Assembly (NCBI GenBank): GCA_937868455.1
Contig: CALMMO010000265.1
Span: forward strand, 1-7,083
Reading direction: 5' to 3'
Length of the DNA stretch: 7,083 nt
Source: an uncultured Marmoricola sp.
GTDB lineage: Bacteria; Actinomycetota; Actinomycetes; Propionibacteriales; Nocardioidaceae
Each line of letters begins with the position of its first letter. Position 1 is the first letter of the stretch. The position numbers and the translations under genes are program-made. Positions 1 through 5,561 of this stretch are shown here, piece after piece. A model generated the notes under the pieces. That model worked only from the letters and a program-made list of their open reading frames with translations, made no database searches and was not told the origin of the DNA.

Positions 1-54
1 GGTCTTGGCCTGGTCGCGGCGCGGTCTGCCGAAAATGCGTCGCGGCTCACTCAT
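1..54 (-). CDS. Start of an unrecognised protein, cut by the left window edge
   Basis: An ATG at 54-52 opens a frame that stays open to base 1 and gives MSEPRRIFGRPRRDQAKT, a basic, Arg-rich N-terminus with no signal peptide or membrane segment. I do not recognise the family. The case for a real start is the upstream layout: TAGGGT (66-61) lies exactly six bases before the ATG, which fits a TANNNT -10 element driving a leaderless mRNA. The same spacing is seen at two other genes in this window. The start is 29 bases beyond the stop of the MutL-type gene on the same strand, so the two may be functionally linked. Only 18 codons are visible, so the call rests mainly on position and promoter geometry. 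Confidence 0.45.
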   Translation of the reverse strand, partial: MSEPRRIFGRPRRDQAKT

Positions 55-60
55 GGGCCA

Positions 61-66
61 ACCCTA
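61..66 (-). promoter_or_regulatory. Candidate -10 element of the left-edge gene (leaderless)
   Basis: TAGGGT on the minus strand ends six bases before the ATG at 54, which places T, A and T at -12, -11 and -7 for a transcript beginning at the A of ATG. The geometry matches the candidates at 1437-1442 and 4479-4484. Confidence 0.45.
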
Positions 67-83
67 GCTAGGTGATGGGGATT

Positions 84-1430
84 TCACAGCGAGTCAGCGC
101 CAATGAGCATCGCGGCCAAACGGCGCGCAACATCGGGGTAGTCAGGGGCCAATAACCCCACCGCAGCCAATACGTACGACGAGTCGACCACGAGCCGCGG
201 GTGCTGGGGGTACTGCCAGCCGTCTTCAGAATCGCCGATCGCTCCACCCAAGATGCGTTTTGCACGCTCGGGAGTGGCATGCCGGAGCACGCCCCCTGAA
301 CCGACGAGCACATCCACCTCACGCAGGTCTTTGCCGCTGCGCTCCACCACCCGTCCATCGGGGCCAAACACCACCCGCGACCGACCACAGTGTCGGCGCA
401 CGGCCACCGTCACCGCCGCGCCAGCGATGGCGTCGTCAGCCTCAACCTCAGCCAATGAGTCGGGTAGGTAGGCCGGGTCGTCATGCCTGCGCTGACCTGC
501 TGCTCTCAACGACTCAGGCACCAGACCAGCCTCGATACCGGCAGCAACCGTTGATGCGGCACTCCAACGCATCCCCAGATCGCCTTCAACCGTGCGCGTG
601 ACCGGGGTGATCGCGACGACTTCGCGGCCCAACGCACCAGTTTCGGGGTCGAGTTCGATCACCGAGTGCACGTCCGTGGTGGCGCCACCGACGTCAATGA
701 CCACGACGTCGCCAGCCAAACTCGCCAGCATCTCCACGCCCGTGAGCACCACGTCTGGGGTCGCGCCACGCACCATCTCAACAAATTCACCATGAGCCGA
801 AAGGTGCTTGCCGCCGATCACGTGTTTGAGAAACATCTCCCGAATTGCCGCTCTAGCTGACTCAGGAGCAAGCACGCCGATGCGAGGCACAACGTTGTCG
901 GCGATGACGTACGGCGTGCCTGCCTCCTGCAGCAACCTCGACACCTCACCTTGGGCCTCGACGTCGCCAGCCACCACGATGGGGCCTGCCCACTGCTGCG
1001 CCCCCAATCGGGTTGCGTCAGCGATCAACACCTCGCTATTGCCGCCGTCAGTGCCGCCAACGAGCAAGATCACATCGGGTTCGCTGGCCTTTAAGTCAGC
1101 AAGGTCGGGCGCGAGCCCGCCGTACCCAACCCACACGACCTTGCCCCCACTACTCAGGGCCACCCGGCGACCAGCTTCCGCGGTCACGAGTTCCTCGTTG
1201 CCTACGACTGCGATTCGCAAACCACCACCGGCTGAGGAACAAGCCATGACTGGCGCATCGGGGCTACCTAAAGCAGCACGGCAAGCCTCGAACCCTTCCA
1301 GAACGTCGGTCTCGATCGTGGTGGGGTGGTTGGCGACTCCAATGAGGTCGCCGGTGCTTACATCGACGAGGGCGGCCTTGGTAAAGGTCGAGCCGAAGTC
1401 GACGCACAACACCAGCGATTGGTTAGTCAC
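84..1430 (-). CDS. glmL: MutL/GlmL-type ASKHA ATPase (glutamate mutase L family)
   Basis: This 448-residue cytoplasmic protein belongs to the MutL family found beside B12-dependent carbon-skeleton mutases and aminomutases. It is unrelated to mismatch-repair MutL. An actin/Hsp70-like nucleotide fold is visible: phosphate-1 loop VDFGSTFTKAALVD (10-23), a Gly-rich LLVGGTDGGN (122-131), phosphate-2 loop VIDVGGATTDVHS (244-256) and a late adenosine-type loop VLVGSGG (374-380). Family members are thought to act as ATP-dependent chaperones or reactivases for adenosylcobalamin mutases, but the exact role is not settled. No mutase subunit lies in the window, although only 83 bases are visible downstream. 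The start is GTG at 1430-1428, because an in-frame stop (TAG, 1442-1440) lies just upstream. There is no Shine-Dalgarno site; TAGCCT six bases before the GTG suggests a leaderless start. The gap to the response-regulator stop is 26 bases. Confidence 0.9.
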   Translation of the reverse strand: MTNQSLVLCVDFGSTFTKAALVDVSTGDLIGVANHPTTIETDVLEGFEACRAALGSPDAPVMACSSAGGGLRIAVVGNEELVTAEAGRRVALSSGGKVVWVGYGGLAPDLADLKASEPDVILLVGGTDGGNSEVLIADATRLGAQQWAGPIVVAGDVEAQGEVSRLLQEAGTPYVIADNVVPRIGVLAPESARAAIREMFLKHVIGGKHLSAHGEFVEMVRGATPDVVLTGVEMLASLAGDVVVIDVGGATTDVHSVIELDPETGALGREVVAITPVTRTVEGDLGMRWSAASTVAAGIEAGLVPESLRAAGQRRHDDPAYLPDSLAEVEADDAIAGAAVTVAVRRHCGRSRVVFGPDGRVVERSGKDLREVDVLVGSGGVLRHATPERAKRILGGAIGDSEDGWQYPQHPRLVVDSSYVLAAVGLLAPDYPDVARRLAAMLIGADSL

Positions 1431-1450
1431 CCCGGCAGGCTACCGGGGTG
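1428..1450 (-). terminator. Hairpin over the mutL-type start codon, possible terminator
   Basis: The arms caccccgg (1428-1435) and ccggggtg (1443-1450) are perfect complements, giving an 8-bp stem with a 7-base loop. The hairpin begins six bases after the response-regulator stop and its far arm contains the GTG start of the MutL-type gene. No T-run follows. It could terminate the kinase/regulator transcript or mask the start codon in read-through mRNA. Both roles are inferred. Confidence 0.4.
1437..1442 (-). promoter_or_regulatory. Candidate -10 element of the MutL-type gene (leaderless)
   Basis: TAGCCT on the minus strand is followed by six bases and then the GTG start, so T, A and T fall at -12, -11 and -7 if transcription starts on the G of GTG. 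This fits the actinobacterial TANNNT -10 element and explains the missing Shine-Dalgarno site. No clear -35 box was seen. Confidence 0.5.
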
Positions 1451-1456
1451 GTGACA

Positions 1457-2068
1457 TCACGAAAGGTGATCGCGCGCCCACATTGCGGCACTGGTGCGGT
1501 CGGTGACCCCGATCTCACGAAAGATGTTGCCGACGTGAGTCTTCACGGTGCGTTCGGTGATGCCCAGGGCCCGGGCAATCTGCTTGTTGGCAAGACCTTG
1601 TGACACGAGTTTGAGTACGTCGAGCTCTCGCGGGCTCAGGCCCTTGTTCGTCGACTCACCTGTTGGCAGAAGTGCCCCAGCCACCCTCGGGTCTAGTGGC
1701 ACATGCCCGGCCGCGGCGGCATGCACAGCGTTGACTAGTTCAGAGGGTTCGCAGTCTTTGAGCAGGTAGCCGATCGCGCCGGCACCGATCGCCTCTTGCA
1801 CGCGGGCGCGATCTGAAAACGAGGTCAACACCACCACCCGCACACCGGGTTGCGACTCTCGCAACCGAGCAGTGGCTTCCACCCCGTCCATCACTGGCAT
1901 CGACAGATCCATCAGCACCACGTCTGCCCGCTCAGAGGCCAACACTTCTAACGCCTCGGCACCGTTGCTGGCCTCAGCGATCACATGAAGCCCCGGGTCA
2001 GAGTCGAGAAGCGAGCGGAGCCCCGTGCGAATCAGCTGATGGTCATCAACCAACGCCACCTTGATCAT
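1457..2068 (-). CDS. NarL/LuxR-family response regulator
   Basis: This 203-residue cytoplasmic DNA-binding regulator is the likely partner of the kinase encoded just upstream. The receiver domain (about 1-120) has the acidic pair D8/D9, the phosphoacceptor D54 in VLMDLSMP, T82 in LTS and K104 in LLKD. The output domain (about 143-203) is a LuxR-type helix-turn-helix, with LSPRELDVLKLVSQGLANKQ followed by the recognition helix region ITERTVKTHVGNI. All phosphotransfer residues are present, so it should be active. The start at 2068 overlaps the kinase stop as ATGA (2068-2065), which implies translational coupling. It also has a good Shine-Dalgarno site, GAGAGGA, six bases upstream. The targets are not known. 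The intergenic motifs at 4379-4444 are an inferred binding site, because regulators of this type often control their own operon. Confidence 0.93.
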   Translation of the reverse strand: MIKVALVDDHQLIRTGLRSLLDSDPGLHVIAEASNGAEALEVLASERADVVLMDLSMPVMDGVEATARLRESQPGVRVVVLTSFSDRARVQEAIGAGAIGYLLKDCEPSELVNAVHAAAAGHVPLDPRVAGALLPTGESTNKGLSPRELDVLKLVSQGLANKQIARALGITERTVKTHVGNIFREIGVTDRTSAAMWARDHLS

Positions 2069-3489
2069 GAGCGTTCCTCTCGATCGATTTGAAGGCGCCA
2101 GACTGTGCCCTGGCCAGGAGCCGTGCGCACTGACAAGACGCCCCCTGCTTCAGTTGCCGCATCGGCGAGCAGCCTGAGCCCAAAGTGCCCATGATTGGGA
2201 CATGCAAACATCTCCTGGGCATCAAACCCGACCCCATCATCGGCGACGGTGAGTTCCACCTGATCCCCAACGGCTTGGAGTTCGACTTCAATCTGTTGGG
2301 CTCCACTGTGCGCCAGCGCATTGCGCACCGCCTCTTGAGCGACCCGATAGGCCGAGCGCTCCGCAATCGCTGAGAGACCAGTCTCAACCTCAAGGTCAGC
2401 GTCCAACTCCACCTTCACCCGTTCGCGGCCTTGGCTTTGGGCAAGGTCTCGCAGCGCAGTGGCCAAACCTGCGTCCTCAAGGCTGGGTGGATAGATCTCC
2501 ACGAGCAAGGTCCGGAGTGCCCTAATGCTGGTGCGCACTGAGCCCGCGACACCGCGCAACTCCTCTGACAGTGCTTCGTCGCCGCTCACCTCGGCCTTGG
2601 CTGCCGCCGCCGAGGCTGCAAACGATGACGCCACGAGTTCTTGAACCGGACCATCATGCAACGAAGCCGCGATGCGCCGACGCTCATCAGCCGAAGCGTC
2701 CACCGAACGCTGTAGAAGCTCGGCGCGCTGGTCTTCACCGTTGCGCAGCCTCTGGAGCAAGTGAGCCAGTAGCGGCGTGGCCAACAGGACCAGCATCAAC
2801 AAACTCGTCAACGTGACCCCAGCAAACCCGCGCCACAGTTGAGAAGAGCGTTTCCCCACGGGGTCATAGGAGGTGTAAACCTCAAAGAGCACCGACTTGC
2901 CCTGTGGTGTCCACAGCGGGCGATAGACCTCGACGAGGTGATCAAACTTCTCAAACTGGTTTTCTGACTCACTCAGATCCGAGATTTCGGCGCGAGTCGC
3001 GGGCGCATTCAACGCATCGCGCTGGTCAGAAGTGAGCGGGAACGTGCGCCCGATGAGTGCCGGTTCGTCGGCGTACACAATGCGACCCTCGGGACTCCAC
3101 AGTTTGACGCGTACGACGCCGTGGCCGAGCACTCGAGCCCGGATGACCTCGTCGAACTTGGCCAGTTCCTTGGCGTCTCCCGCGACCAGTTCATCACTGA
3201 TGAGCGGGGCAATCAGGGTGTCCGCGAGCAGGTTGGTCATGGCAGCCGCGTCGTTGACGGCTTCACGGGAGGCAAGCCGCTCAGCGGCAATGGCTCCGCC
3301 ACCACCCACGAGCAACAAGATCACAACAGTGCCCAACAGCAGGCGGATTGCCAATTGTTTGGGCTTAAGCGGATCAACCGCATCTGCCTTGCTGTTGGCC
3401 AGAGCACTCACCACAAGCCACGGATGCCCCGGCTCCTGGGGGGATTGGGAGCCGGGGCCGGGGGTGGACTGATCAGTCGTCGGAGCCAT
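2065..3489 (-). CDS. Membrane sensor histidine kinase, NarL/DesK type (HisKA_3)
   Basis: With the ATG at 3489 this is a 474-residue sensor kinase. The N-terminal 45 residues are Pro/Gly/Ser-rich and cytoplasmic. A first membrane helix spans about 46-69, an extracytoplasmic domain about 70-220 and a second helix about 222-244. The outer domain contains VVRVKLWSPEGRIVYAD and LIGRTF, a pattern seen in Cache/PDC-like ligand sensors. The dimerization domain carries the phosphoacceptor H278 in RRRIAASLHDGPVQEL. The HATPase domain has an N box around N390 (QEAVRNALAHSG), DDGVGF (417-422) and GHFGLRL (434-440). The ligand is unknown. The gene overlaps the stop of the repeat-protein gene by 17 bases, and its ATG has only a weak AGGCGG upstream, so coupling is likely. 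GTG codons at 3414 and 3411 are alternative starts that would remove the tail. The frame is open further upstream to 3750, but only through the repeat gene. Confidence 0.9.
   Translation of the reverse strand: MAPTTDQSTPGPGSQSPQEPGHPWLVVSALANSKADAVDPLKPKQLAIRLLLGTVVILLLVGGGGAIAAERLASREAVNDAAAMTNLLADTLIAPLISDELVAGDAKELAKFDEVIRARVLGHGVVRVKLWSPEGRIVYADEPALIGRTFPLTSDQRDALNAPATRAEISDLSESENQFEKFDHLVEVYRPLWTPQGKSVLFEVYTSYDPVGKRSSQLWRGFAGVTLTSLLMLVLLATPLLAHLLQRLRNGEDQRAELLQRSVDASADERRRIAASLHDGPVQELVASSFAASAAAAKAEVSGDEALSEELRGVAGSVRTSIRALRTLLVEIYPPSLEDAGLATALRDLAQSQGRERVKVELDADLEVETGLSAIAERSAYRVAQEAVRNALAHSGAQQIEVELQAVGDQVELTVADDGVGFDAQEMFACPNHGHFGLRLLADAATEAGGVLSVRTAPGQGTVWRLQIDREERS
3426..3458 (-). 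terminator. Strong hairpin after the repeat-protein stop, possible attenuator
   Basis: The arms gccccggctcc (3426-3436) and ggagccggggc (3448-3458) are perfect complements, giving an 11-bp GC-rich stem with an 11-base loop. On the transcript it begins 15 bases after the repeat-protein stop codon and lies within the first codons of the kinase gene. No U-run follows. It could act as a partial terminator, or as a 3' stabiliser of the upstream mRNA after processing. The structure is seen directly and the role is inferred. Confidence 0.5.
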
Positions 3490-3922
3490 GCCCGCCTGAA
3501 CCGCTGTCGTCATTGGAGTCGTGGCCTGATGAGTCATCAGAACCGTGACCACCAGAGCCGCTGTCATCACTGGAGTCGTGGCCTGATGAGTCATCAGAAC
3601 CGTGACCACCAGAGCCGTGGTCGTCACCGACATCGTGCCCAGCCGTGTCGTCGGAACCATGGCCACCAGAGCCGTGGTCGTCGCCAGCGTCGTGCCCAGC
3701 CGGGTCGTCAGCACCGTGACCGCCAGAGCCGTGGTCGTCTGTCGCGTCATCGGTCGGGTCGTCTGAGGGAGAACTTGACGGCGTGCTCGATGAGGTTGAG
3801 GCCTCGCTGGTAGGCGAACTCACCGGGATGCGTTGGGCAAATGATGCATTGCCGATCATCCCGGCAATGGCAGGCACAAGTGCGATAGCTAGGCCGGCGA
3901 TGAGGTACTTAATGCGTTGCAT
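3473..3922 (-). CDS. Exported His/Asp/Ser/Gly-rich repeat protein
   Basis: This 149-residue protein has a clear signal peptide (KYLIAGLAIALVPAIAGMI, with probable cleavage after Ala29 in SFA-Q). A Ser/Thr/Pro-rich linker follows (about 33-60). From residue 62 to the end there are 4.6 copies of a 19-residue repeat with the pattern DDxGSGGHGxDDxxGHDxx. The mature protein is very acidic, has no Cys and no visible wall anchor, so it is likely free outside the membrane. The dense His and Asp suggest metal binding (zinc, nickel, copper or calcium), but this is inferred from composition only. No named family is recognised. AAAGGAG lies seven bases before the ATG, a strong translation signal. It sits 27 bases after the stop of the other exported-protein gene and overlaps the kinase gene by 17 bases, pointing to a shared transcript. 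Confidence 0.85.
   Translation of the reverse strand: MQRIKYLIAGLAIALVPAIAGMIGNASFAQRIPVSSPTSEASTSSSTPSSSPSDDPTDDATDDHGSGGHGADDPAGHDAGDDHGSGGHGSDDTAGHDVGDDHGSGGHGSDDSSGHDSSDDSGSGGHGSDDSSGHDSNDDSGSGGHGSDD
3476..3739 (-). repeat. 57-bp coding tandem repeat, about 4.6 copies
   Basis: Codons 62-149 of the exported protein repeat with a period of 19 residues, i.e. 57 bp. The two copies nearest the stop are the most similar at DNA level: 3514-3560 and 3571-3617 are identical over 47 bp, exactly 57 bases apart. Copies nearer the N-terminus have diverged (Thr-Ala, Pro-Ala and Val in place of Ser-Ser), which suggests that duplication took place most recently at the C-terminal end. Confidence 0.9.
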
Positions 3923-3949
3923 GATGGTGCTCCTTTGGGGGTCAGTGTG

Positions 3950-4339
3950 TCAGCCGGGGAAGGTCAAGGACATGAGGCAGGTCTGGCCAGCGCGGTTGCG
4001 AGCCGTCACCGACAAGGCGTCATTGCCAGGCATGTTGGCAATGTGGCGCGTAACGCTGAACGATCCGCTGGGTGCGGAGGTGTATTTCACGCCGGTGCGC
4101 TTGAGGACACCGTTGTCGCTCAGCGCCCAGGCCCAGCGCTGGCCGTTTCGGTTGCTGTCGACCTCGAACTCAACCTCGATGAGGCCGTCGTCGTTCTTGG
4201 CCTTGATCTTCCAGTCAGCGCCTGCCGAGCACATTCCGTTTGCCCGGTAGACCGGGTCCTTCGAGGCGTGGGCGGCCGGAACGCTGAGCGCTACCAAAGC
4301 AGCCACTCCAGTGGCCGCCGCCAGGATCTTGTGTGTCAT
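3950..4339 (-). CDS. Small exported protein with two cysteines, unknown function
   Basis: This 129-residue protein starts with a standard signal peptide (MTHKILAAATGVAALVALSV) with probable cleavage after AHA at residue 25. The mature part is about 104 residues, with C37 in GMCSAG and C121 in QTCLMS near the two ends, so a single disulfide is likely. Alternating hydrophobic and polar stretches (IEVEFEVDSN, SFSVTRHI, ALSVTARNRAG) suggest a beta-sandwich. I recall similar small exported actinobacterial proteins beside two-component genes but cannot name a family. AAGGAG lies seven bases before the ATG, an excellent ribosome site. It is the first gene of the probable operon with the repeat protein, kinase and response regulator, so it may be the main output of, or a ligand-side partner for, that kinase. 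That role is inferred from position only. Confidence 0.8.
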   Translation of the reverse strand: MTHKILAAATGVAALVALSVPAAHASKDPVYRANGMCSAGADWKIKAKNDDGLIEVEFEVDSNRNGQRWAWALSDNGVLKRTGVKYTSAPSGSFSVTRHIANMPGNDALSVTARNRAGQTCLMSLTFPG

Positions 4340-4490
4340 GGGGTGTCTCCTTCGATGATGTGCCGGGTGTGCTCCGGCTCGTAGGTCCTACTTTGAGGTC
4401 CACCCATAGCCACGAGCCATCGGGCGATGGTCGTAGTACCTGCTCCGATGTTTCGCAGTCGCTTTCACGGCCCCCGCGTAGGCTGCCCGC
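4340..4490. promoter_or_regulatory. Divergent regulatory region with a repeated motif
   Basis: This 151-base gap lies between the divergently transcribed exported-protein operon and msrA. It holds two related sites, tcgtaggtcctact (4379-4392) and tcgtagtacctgct (4431-4444), which match at 11 of 14 bases and sit 52 bp apart, close to five helical turns. The first contains the palindrome gtagg-t-cctac. Between them is a 6+6 palindrome, ccatcg-gg-cgatgg (4417-4430). On the minus strand TATGGG (4408-4403) is a weak -10 candidate for the operon, which would put the 4431-4444 site near -41. Binding by the neighbouring response regulator is inferred. Confidence 0.45.
4479..4484 (+). promoter_or_regulatory. 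Candidate -10 element of msrA (leaderless)
   Basis: TAGGCT is followed by six bases and then the msrA ATG, which places T, A and T at -12, -11 and -7 for a transcript starting at the A of ATG. The sequence just before the start has no Shine-Dalgarno site, in keeping with a leaderless mRNA. Confidence 0.5.
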
Positions 4491-5135
4491 ATGATCTTTG
4501 GACGCCGCGCGACCCCGCTACCCACCGCAGAGCAGGCCTTGCCCGGACGACCCACACAGCCGTTTACATTGGCTGATCGTCATCTACTTCTCGATGCGCC
4601 ACTGGTCACCGACGAGGTTCCTGATGGGCTTGAGGTAGCCCTCTTTGGGCTGGGCTGCTTTTGGGGCGCCGAGGAGATCTTCTGGCAAACCCGCGGCGTC
4701 TGGTCGACTTCGGTGGGCTACGCAGGCGGGATCACCCCGCATCCGACGTACGAAGAAGTGTGCAGTGGCCGCACCGGCCACACCGAAGCTGTCCGTGTCG
4801 TTTTCGATCCCCAACTCGTCTCATTTGCCGACTTGGTGAAGATCTTCTTTGAGGTGCACGACCCCACGCAGGGCATGCGTCAGGGCAACGACATCGGCAC
4901 GCAGTACCGCTCGGCGATCTATACGTTCAGCGACGCTCAAGCCGAGGTGGCGCGGGCTCTCACCGAGCAGTTCGGGGCCGAACTCAGCCGTCGCGGGTGG
5001 GATCCCATCACGACCGAGGTGGCCCCTGCACCGACTTACTTCTATGCCGAGGACTATCACCAGCAATACCTAGCCAAGAACCCCAACGGCTACCGGTGTC
5101 ACTCGGCAACGGGCGTGAAATTTCCTCAGGAGTAA
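4491..5135 (+). CDS. msrA: Peptide methionine sulfoxide reductase MsrA
   Basis: This 214-residue cytoplasmic enzyme reduces methionine-S-sulfoxide in proteins and as the free amino acid, using thioredoxin as electron source. The catalytic motif GCFWG is at 55-59 with C56 as the nucleophile. Typical family stretches follow: [51 protein letters not shown] and [20 protein letters not shown]. The long N-terminal lead (about 50 residues before GCFWG) and overall length match the E. coli-type MsrA of about 212 residues. C203 is the likely resolving cysteine. The second C-terminal cysteine found in the E. coli enzyme is absent (GVKFP in place of a GVCLP-like end), and C91 is the only other cysteine. 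The ATG has no Shine-Dalgarno site but follows a leaderless-type -10. The gene is followed after 5 bases by the TfoX-domain gene, so the two probably share an mRNA. Confidence 0.97.
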   Translation: MIFGRRATPLPTAEQALPGRPTQPFTLADRHLLLDAPLVTDEVPDGLEVALFGLGCFWGAEEIFWQTRGVWSTSVGYAGGITPHPTYEEVCSGRTGHTEAVRVVFDPQLVSFADLVKIFFEVHDPTQGMRQGNDIGTQYRSAIYTFSDAQAEVARALTEQFGAELSRRGWDPITTEVAPAPTYFYAEDYHQQYLAKNPNGYRCHSATGVKFPQE

Positions 5136-5140
5136 CAAAG

Positions 5141-5461
5141 ATGGCGTACGACGAAGCCCTCGCGGCAGACATTCGCATGGTGTTATCTGGCGAATCCGGC
5201 GTGAGTGAGAAGAAGATGTTTGGCGGGCTTGGATTCATGATCAACGGCAACATGGCGGTCGCAGCTAACGCGAACGGCGGCATGATGGTGCGGGTCTCCC
5301 CAGAACTCGCCAGCACTTTGCTCGAACCTCCCAACGTCGACCTTTTCGACATGGGTGGGCGCCGGATGGCCGGGTGGCTCAAAGTTCTCGAGCCAGGCGA
5401 CCAACTCACTGACTGGGTCGCCACGGGCGTCGCCTACGCGCGGAGTTTGTCAGCCAAGTAG
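5141..5461 (+). CDS. TfoX N-terminal domain protein
   Basis: This 106-residue protein consists of a TfoX N-terminal domain alone. The family pattern is clear: EKKMFGGLGFMINGNMAV (24-41), then GGMMVRVSPE, FDMGGRRMAGWLKV and a terminal helical stretch. TfoX/Sxy of gamma-proteobacteria is a competence regulator with an extra C-terminal domain, which is missing here. The role of short stand-alone proteins of this kind in actinobacteria is not known, so a competence role should not be assumed. The ATG at 5141 is chosen because AGGAG, lying across the last codons and stop of msrA, is eight bases upstream and because homology begins here. The frame is open further upstream only inside msrA. The 5-base gap and embedded ribosome site indicate one transcript with msrA. 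Confidence 0.88.
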   Translation: MAYDEALAADIRMVLSGESGVSEKKMFGGLGFMINGNMAVAANANGGMMVRVSPELASTLLEPPNVDLFDMGGRRMAGWLKVLEPGDQLTDWVATGVAYARSLSAK

Positions 5462-5466
5462 CCGGG

Positions 5467-5538
5467 GTTTTGGTCGGGTGTGCTCGATTGACTCACGCGG
5501 CACCAAAACTGCGCACTCGCCTCAAACTGAGGCGTGTC
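5467..5538. terminator. Convergent intergenic region with two inverted repeats
   Basis: The 100 bases between the TfoX-domain gene and the YigZ-family gene hold two inverted repeats. One has arms gttttggt (5467-5474) and accaaaac (5502-5509) with a 27-base loop. The other is a compact hairpin, cgcctca-aac-tgaggcg (5518-5534), which extends by two further pairs beyond one mismatch. Their place between convergent genes suggests termination for either strand. Neither is followed by a T-run. Confidence 0.45.
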
Positions 5539-5561
5539 GATGAACGCGGTGAGCCAGGTGA

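Noticed and set aside
84..1430. DNA mismatch-repair MutL.
   Set aside because: The name is shared but the sequence has ASKHA phosphate loops (DFGSTFTK, DVGGATTD) and none of the GHKL ATPase motifs of repair MutL.
808..1506. A long plus-strand frame (232 residues) opposite the MutL-type gene.
   Set aside because: It is Ser/Thr/Pro/Ala-rich with no recognisable motif and lies fully antisense to a clear family member, as expected of a GC-rich shadow frame.
3476..3739. Regularly spaced repeats resembling a CRISPR array.
   Set aside because: The repeats are contiguous 57-bp coding units with no unique spacers, they keep a reading frame, and no cas gene is near.
3490..3750. An upstream extension of the kinase frame by 87 codons, giving a Thr/Val-rich N-terminus of 561 residues in total.
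   Set aside because: The extension runs through the repeat gene in another frame. The 57-bp period is a multiple of three, so frames stay open by default. The exported-protein frame has a signal peptide and a strong ribosome site, and the extension has neither.
3121..3813. A plus-strand frame (230 residues) opposite the kinase and repeat genes, rich in Arg and His.
   Set aside because: Its repeats are the mirror of the 57-bp coding repeat; it has no motif or ribosome site.
5183..5424. Minus-strand frames opposite the TfoX-domain gene.
   Set aside because: They have no family motif or ribosome site, and the plus-strand gene has both.
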